A DNA stretch of 9,340 bases. Source: Chloroflexota bacterium. GTDB taxonomy: Bacteria > Chloroflexota > Anaerolineae > Fen-1058. Below are positions 6,524 to 9,340 of this stretch, piece by piece. The notes under the pieces are model-generated. The model was not told where the DNA came from. It saw nothing but the letters and a program-made list of their open reading frames with translations, and did not search any database. The translations under genes and the position numbers were made by a program. Location of the stretch: NCBI GenBank assembly GCA_016219235.1, contig JACRBO010000006.1:1-9340 (forward strand). Direction: 5' to 3'. Each line of letters starts with the position of its first letter. Position 1 is the first letter of the stretch.

Positions 6524-7252
6524 TCACTGCTTACTGATCTCCACTGGCTCGTTATAAACGATCTTGGTTAGCTTGATGTCGACATACGGCAGATCGCCAC
6601 CGGGCAACTTCCACACGGCTTGCCCACAGATGGGCAGATTCAGGCCGCCCAGTTGACCCCATTCCGTCATCGGCGTGTCCCAGCGATCGTAAGTGTAAGC
6701 CCCTTTGTGCTCGCGATAGCGCATGGCGCTGAAATTGATCAGGCGGCCGTCGGGCGCAATGAAGAAGCGGGCGGTGACGCTCTGGCCGTGATCGGTATAG
6801 GTGACATCGAATGCTTGATCATCCACTGCTTGCCACGTGATGTAGTCGCTCAACAGCGCAATCGGAAACCACGTCATTTCGTTGAGATACCGCATCCGAG
6901 TGCCCTGATCGATTTCCGGGCCGCGTGCATCAAAGATGGTGAACACCCCGGCGACTTTGCCGAACATATGGCCGTGGCCGTTTTGATAGGTGTCGCCGCC
7001 GCGCATGAGCCACAGGCCGAACATCTTCAGGCGCGCGTTCCAGTGGAAAGCCGGCGGATTGGTCGTGTAGACTTGCGTCGCCTCGATCGGCAACCACGGC
7101 TGATCGACTCCACGGCGGAACTGCCCTGCGTATTTGATCCGTATCGTGTCGATCCACGGTTGGCCGACGACGCCGGTGTAATTCATGTAGCGCTGTGCCG
7201 GCTCAGGCAGCTGCTCCAGCATCTCGGCGGTGACGAGTCGTTGATTGTTCAT
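6524..7252 (-). CDS. Conserved protein of unknown function (DUF6544/DUF6920-like)
   Basis: 242 residues from ATG 7252, chosen because GAGG lies 9 bases upstream and the conserved part starts within a few residues (LPEPAQRYMNYTGVVGQP). A start at 7402 would add 50 non-conserved residues and put the promoter inside the gene. Recognisable blocks in order: the LPEPAQRYMNYTG opening, WLPIEATQVYTTNPPAFHWNA, a RGGDTYQNGHGHMFGKVAGV segment, DARGPEIDQGTRMRYLNE, then MTWFPIALLSDYITWQ, and GQAVWKLPGGDLPYVDIKLT near the end. I associate this pattern with the bacterial family I remember as DUF6544 (or the related DUF6920); the exact number should be treated as uncertain. No signal peptide or membrane span is visible, so it is probably cytosolic. 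Alternating beta-strand character suggests a barrel or lipocalin-like fold, which is speculation. It is convergent with fabF and divergent from the M16 peptidase. Confidence 0.85.
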   Translation of the reverse strand: MNNQRLVTAEMLEQLPEPAQRYMNYTGVVGQPWIDTIRIKYAGQFRRGVDQPWLPIEATQVYTTNPPAFHWNARLKMFGLWLMRGGDTYQNGHGHMFGKVAGVFTIFDARGPEIDQGTRMRYLNEMTWFPIALLSDYITWQAVDDQAFDVTYTDHGQSVTARFFIAPDGRLINFSAMRYREHKGAYTYDRWDTPMTEWGQLGGLNLPICGQAVWKLPGGDLPYVDIKLTKIVYNEPVEISKQ

Positions 7253-7331
7253 GACGGTAAACCTCAACTTTGATGTAAGCCTCGGTGCCCAACGCAACCA
7301 CACGGCGAAGCCCCGATGGTTAAGTGCCGTT

Positions 7332-7337
7332 ATTATA
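7332..7337 (-). promoter_or_regulatory. -10 box (TATAAT) for the unknown-function gene
   Basis: The minus strand reads a perfect TATAAT at 7337-7332, about 80 bases upstream of the ATG at 7252, leaving a leader of roughly 73 bases. The -35 region is weak (about 3 of 6 to consensus at 17-base spacing), so an activator or another sigma factor may be involved. It sits back to back with the plus-strand promoter at 7356-7383. Confidence 0.5.
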
Positions 7338-7355
7338 CCGGAGATTGCGGCGGTT

Positions 7356-7383
7356 TTGATTTTCGCTGCGTTTACACTACAAT
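7356..7383 (+). promoter_or_regulatory. Probable promoter for the M16 peptidase gene
   Basis: TTGATT (7356-7361, 4 of 6) and TACAAT (7378-7383, 5 of 6) are separated by 16 bases. Transcription would start near 7390, giving a leader of about 190 bases that carries all the hairpins between 7394 and 7524. This is the best plus-strand candidate in the gap, but the long structured leader leaves room for another start. Confidence 0.4.
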
Positions 7384-7393
7384 CAGTTCGTGA

Positions 7394-7440
7394 TTGAACC
7401 AACGCGGGAATAGTTCAACGGTTCACGTGGCTCATGAACC
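7394..7440. repeat. Two small GTTCA/TGAAC hairpins in the peptidase leader
   Basis: TTGAAC (7394-7399) pairs with GTTCAA (7413-7418), and GGTTCA (7420-7425) pairs with TGAACC (7435-7440), perfect 6-bp arms with loops of 13 and 9 bases. The four half-sites alternate, so the stems can also pair crosswise. They could be operator half-sites or the flank of the repeat that follows at 7449. Confidence 0.4.
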
Positions 7441-7448
7441 TGCGTAAC

Positions 7449-7524
7449 GTCATGCCCGAGTGTTTCTGTCGGGCATCCAGCTCGATAGGTCGTTGGATTC
7501 CCGCCGAAAGCGTGCGGGAATGAC
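7449..7524. repeat. MITE-like intergenic repeat of two hairpins with GTCAT/ATGAC ends
   Basis: A 76-base unit begins with GTCAT and ends with ATGAC. Inside are two perfect stems: ATGCCCG / CGGGCAT (7452-7458 with 7470-7476, 11-base loop) and ATTCCCGC / GCGGGAAT (7497-7504 with 7514-7521, 9-base loop). GTCATTCCCG...CGGGAATGAC repeats are a familiar class of short multicopy elements in many bacteria, and the second stem has the ends of the Neisseria dRS3 repeat but a longer middle. It lies between the divergent promoters and the peptidase start. Confidence 0.7.
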
Positions 7525-7579
7525 TATGCCGTAAACCAAACGAGAATGCAGTCAGACTATCTGAAATGAGCGTGCCAGC

Positions 7580-9034
7580 ATGCTACTTCGCCTCTTGATC
7601 AGCAGTGCGCTTTCGATAGGAGTCGCCATGTCAATCTTACCCGTTCAACCCGGCCCGACTTCAGTCAACCCAGCCGCCTTGAGCGTGCAACGTTATCGGT
7701 TGGACAACGGCCTGCGCGTGTGGGTGCAGGCGCGCCCGGATGCCACCTCGGCGACAGCGCTGCTGGTGGTGAACGTCGGCGCGCGCAATGAACTCGAGGC
7801 CAACAATGGCATCTCGCACTTCGTCGAGCACATGGTGTTTGTGGGCACCGAGCGCTGGACCGAGAACGAGATCAAGGATGTGATCACCCATCGCGGCGGC
7901 AACTGGAACGGCTGGACTTCGCTGGATCGCACGACCTATTTCGCGCAGGTGGCCGATCGAGATGTGGCGACGGCGCTGGAATGGTTGTCGCAAATCGTGG
8001 TGAGACCGACGTTTCCGGTGGACAAAGTCGATAAGGAACGCGAGGTGATTTTTCAGGAGAAGTTCGGGCGCTATGGCTGGCTCATCAACACGCTCGACGG
8101 GCTGGGCTTTGGTTACGAACTCGATCGGGATGTGCGGCGTGCGATCTTTCCCCATTCGACACTGGGTTTCCGCGTCATCGGTGAGGACACCTCGCTGGAG
8201 AAGATCGATCGGGCGGCGCTGCGCGCCTATTACGAGACGTATTACACGCCGGAGAATGCTGCGTTGATCATCGTCGGCAACGTCACGCCCGATCAGGCGC
8301 GCCAGCAAGCCGAAGCGTATTTCGGTGCGTGGCCGTCGCGCACGCTGCCGGCCAAACCGGCGACGCCTGCTTTGCCGAAGACGGGACCGCAGCAAGTAAC
8401 GGTGCGCGGGCCGCTGGCGACCGATCAGGAATTCTTGCAGATCGGGGCGCGGACGGTTGGCGTCACCCACGTCGATCGCTGGGCGCTGGATGTGCTGGCC
8501 GATGTGCTGGAAGAAGACCTGACCAAAGAGATTCGCAACGAGCAGGGGCTGGTGTATTCGGTGCGGACGTCGAATATCTGGTTCGATGACACGGGCTACT
8601 TTGAAATCTACACCGTGGCCGAACCGGGCAATCAAGCCAAAATCATGCAGGCCTTTGAGGCGCATCTGGCGCAACTTCAAAACGGGCAGATCATGGACGA
8701 GCGCTTGGCCCAATCGAAGACGGCGTTGAAAGGCCGCTGGGCTTTGTCGATGGAGGATACCGCCAGTCGAGCGGGCTATCTGGCCGACTGGGCGCTGACG
8801 TTAAGCGATGCGGAGCCGCTGCCCGATTACACCACGCAGATCGATGCGGTGACGGCGGCGGATTTGAAGCGCGTCATCGATACGTACTTCACGCCGGAGC
8901 GGCGCTATGTGGGCCTGCATCTGCCGATCGTGACGGTGACGGGCGGCGCACGGTGGGCGGGCATCATCGCCGGGTTGGGCGCGGCCTTCTGGATCGGGCG
9001 CAAGATCGTGCGGCGGGCGCGGGCGCACAGGTAG
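7580..9034 (+). CDS. M16 family zinc metallopeptidase with C-terminal membrane anchor
   Basis: 484 residues from ATG 7580, a two-domain M16 protein (pitrilysin/processing-peptidase type, M16B size). The inverted zinc motif HFVEH (His80, Glu83, His84) is intact, and Glu160 in EVIFQEKFGRY, 75 residues after the motif, fits the third zinc ligand. The second domain has the usual LTKEIRNEQGLVYSV stretch. M16 enzymes degrade or process peptides inside a clamshell chamber, usually as dimers; no partner M16 gene is adjacent. Residues about 459-473 are hydrophobic and followed by RKIVRRARAHR, a stop-transfer anchor. Residues 1-22 look like a short signal peptide, which with the basic tail would place the catalytic part outside the cell membrane. 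An internal ATG at 7628 has a much better ribosome site (AGGAG) and would give a 468-residue form with no signal, so the start is uncertain. Confidence 0.93.
   Translation: MLLRLLISSALSIGVAMSILPVQPGPTSVNPAALSVQRYRLDNGLRVWVQARPDATSATALLVVNVGARNELEANNGISHFVEHMVFVGTERWTENEIKDVITHRGGNWNGWTSLDRTTYFAQVADRDVATALEWLSQIVVRPTFPVDKVDKEREVIFQEKFGRYGWLINTLDGLGFGYELDRDVRRAIFPHSTLGFRVIGEDTSLEKIDRAALRAYYETYYTPENAALIIVGNVTPDQARQQAEAYFGAWPSRTLPAKPATPALPKTGPQQVTVRGPLATDQEFLQIGARTVGVTHVDRWALDVLADVLEEDLTKEIRNEQGLVYSVRTSNIWFDDTGYFEIYTVAEPGNQAKIMQAFEAHLAQLQNGQIMDERLAQSKTALKGRWALSMEDTASRAGYLADWALTLSDAEPLPDYTTQIDAVTAADLKRVIDTYFTPERRYVGLHLPIVTVTGGARWAGIIAGLGAAFWIGRKIVRRARAHR
7618..7622 (+). promoter_or_regulatory. AGGAG ribosome binding site for an alternative M16 start
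   Basis: AGGAG at 7618-7622 ends 5 bases before the in-frame ATG at 7628, whereas ATG 7580 has only a weak GAG upstream. It either marks the true start or a second, shorter product lacking the N-terminal hydrophobic segment. Confidence 0.5.
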
Positions 9035-9088
9035 ACGGGACTAAACGAAAGAAAGAGCGGGTGGTGTTACGCTGAGCGGAAACTTCAA

Positions 9089-9161
9089 TGCCCTCGGAAG
9101 GAGTTGAACCTTCAACCGTCTGATCCGAAGTCAGGCGCTCTATCCATTGAGCTACGAGGGC
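9089..9161 (-). tRNA. trnR: tRNA-Arg, anticodon TCG
   Basis: The minus strand folds into a complete 73-base cloverleaf: acceptor GCCCTCG / CGAGGGC, D stem GCTC / GAGC with GG in the loop, anticodon loop CTTCGGA giving anticodon TCG, a 5-base variable loop, T stem GAAGG / CCTTC with loop TTCAACT, and discriminator A. Anticodon TCG reads Arg codon CGA and possibly others by wobble. The first anticodon-stem pair is a C-A mismatch. CCA is not encoded (ATT follows), so it must be added by enzyme. It is convergent with the peptidase gene, whose stop lies 54 bases away; I see nothing else in that gap. Confidence 0.97.
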
Positions 9162-9188
9162 GGCCACGCTGGAACCTTACTGCGCGCG

Positions 9189-9217
9189 ATTGTATCACGC
9201 GCTCCGACAAGCGTCAA
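9189..9217 (-). promoter_or_regulatory. Strong promoter of tRNA-Arg
   Basis: On the minus strand TTGACG (9217-9212, 5 of 6) and TACAAT (9194-9189, 5 of 6) are exactly 17 bases apart, and TGA directly before TACAAT forms an extended -10. Predicted start is near 9182, about 20 bases before the tRNA 5' end. Confidence 0.8.
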
Positions 9218-9340
9218 TATTCGCACATAGATGCATCACGGCTTTCACAAAGTCGCTCACGCCGTGTCCGCGAAGAGGCGGCGCGCTGGGCGCAGCGCCG
9301 TCCTCGGCGCGGGTTCATGGCAGAAACGCCGCCGGGGGAC
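9218..9340. other. GC-rich right end without a recognisable gene
   Basis: About 120 bases of high GC with a strong hairpin-prone core (GCGCTG GGCG CAGCGC near 9285-9302) and a GCCG / CGGC stem beside it. An ATG at 9318 (reading MAETPPGD to the edge) could open a plus-strand gene, but only eight codons are visible and the ribosome site is poor. The minus-strand frames stop within the region. Confidence 0.3.

Noticed and set aside
7253..7402. A 50-residue N-terminal extension of the unknown-function gene
   Set aside because: It covers the perfect TATAAT and has no family similarity; ATG 7252 has a ribosome site and starts at the conserved region.
7661..8713. A 350-codon minus-strand open frame
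   Set aside because: It lies opposite the M16 peptidase, which has intact zinc ligands and family motifs; the antisense protein is rich in Arg and His as expected for a shadow.
8964..9167. A 67-codon minus-strand frame reading ALVAQWIERLTSDQ
   Set aside because: This is the well-known false translation of a tRNA gene; the tRNA-Arg cloverleaf occupies it.

Overview
The window looks like ordinary chromosome from a moderately GC-rich bacterium (roughly 60% GC by eye). The mix of genes suggests Chloroflexota: a large soluble Ser/Thr kinase fused to Ig-like repeats and a formylglycine-generating-enzyme-type (FGE/SUMF1) domain, GTG and TTG starts next to good Shine-Dalgarno sites, and gaps filled with short hairpin repeats. 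This is an inference from gene style; there is no rRNA or other marker here. I see no phage, transposase, CRISPR array or plasmid function.

Layout. 1-2812 (minus): the 5' 937 codons of a multidomain protein kinase whose 3' end lies beyond the left edge. 2813-2960: a gap dominated by a 17-bp-arm hairpin. 2961-3803 (minus): a pirin-family cupin. 3804-4113: a divergent gap with five small hairpins and a sigma70-like promoter reading right. 4114-5175 (plus): a membrane-anchored alpha/beta-hydrolase, followed after 31 bases by fabF (5207-6466, plus), a complete beta-ketoacyl-ACP synthase II. 6467-6523: a short convergent gap with ATTGGT repeats and a hairpin. 6524-7252 (minus): a conserved protein of unknown function. 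7253-7579: a divergent gap with a perfect TATAAT on the minus strand, a second promoter on the plus strand and a two-hairpin mobile-type repeat. 7580-9034 (plus): an M16 zinc peptidase with a C-terminal membrane anchor. 9089-9161 (minus): tRNA-Arg(TCG) with a near-consensus promoter. 9218-9340: GC-rich sequence in which I recognise no gene.

The genes do not form one pathway. The only likely operon is hydrolase-fabF; kinase and pirin are co-oriented but separated by a hairpin. The most unusual object is the kinase/helical/Ig-like/FGE chimera. The second theme is the density of structured intergenic repeats, each of a different type, together with a marked excess of the hexamer CGATCG across the window.
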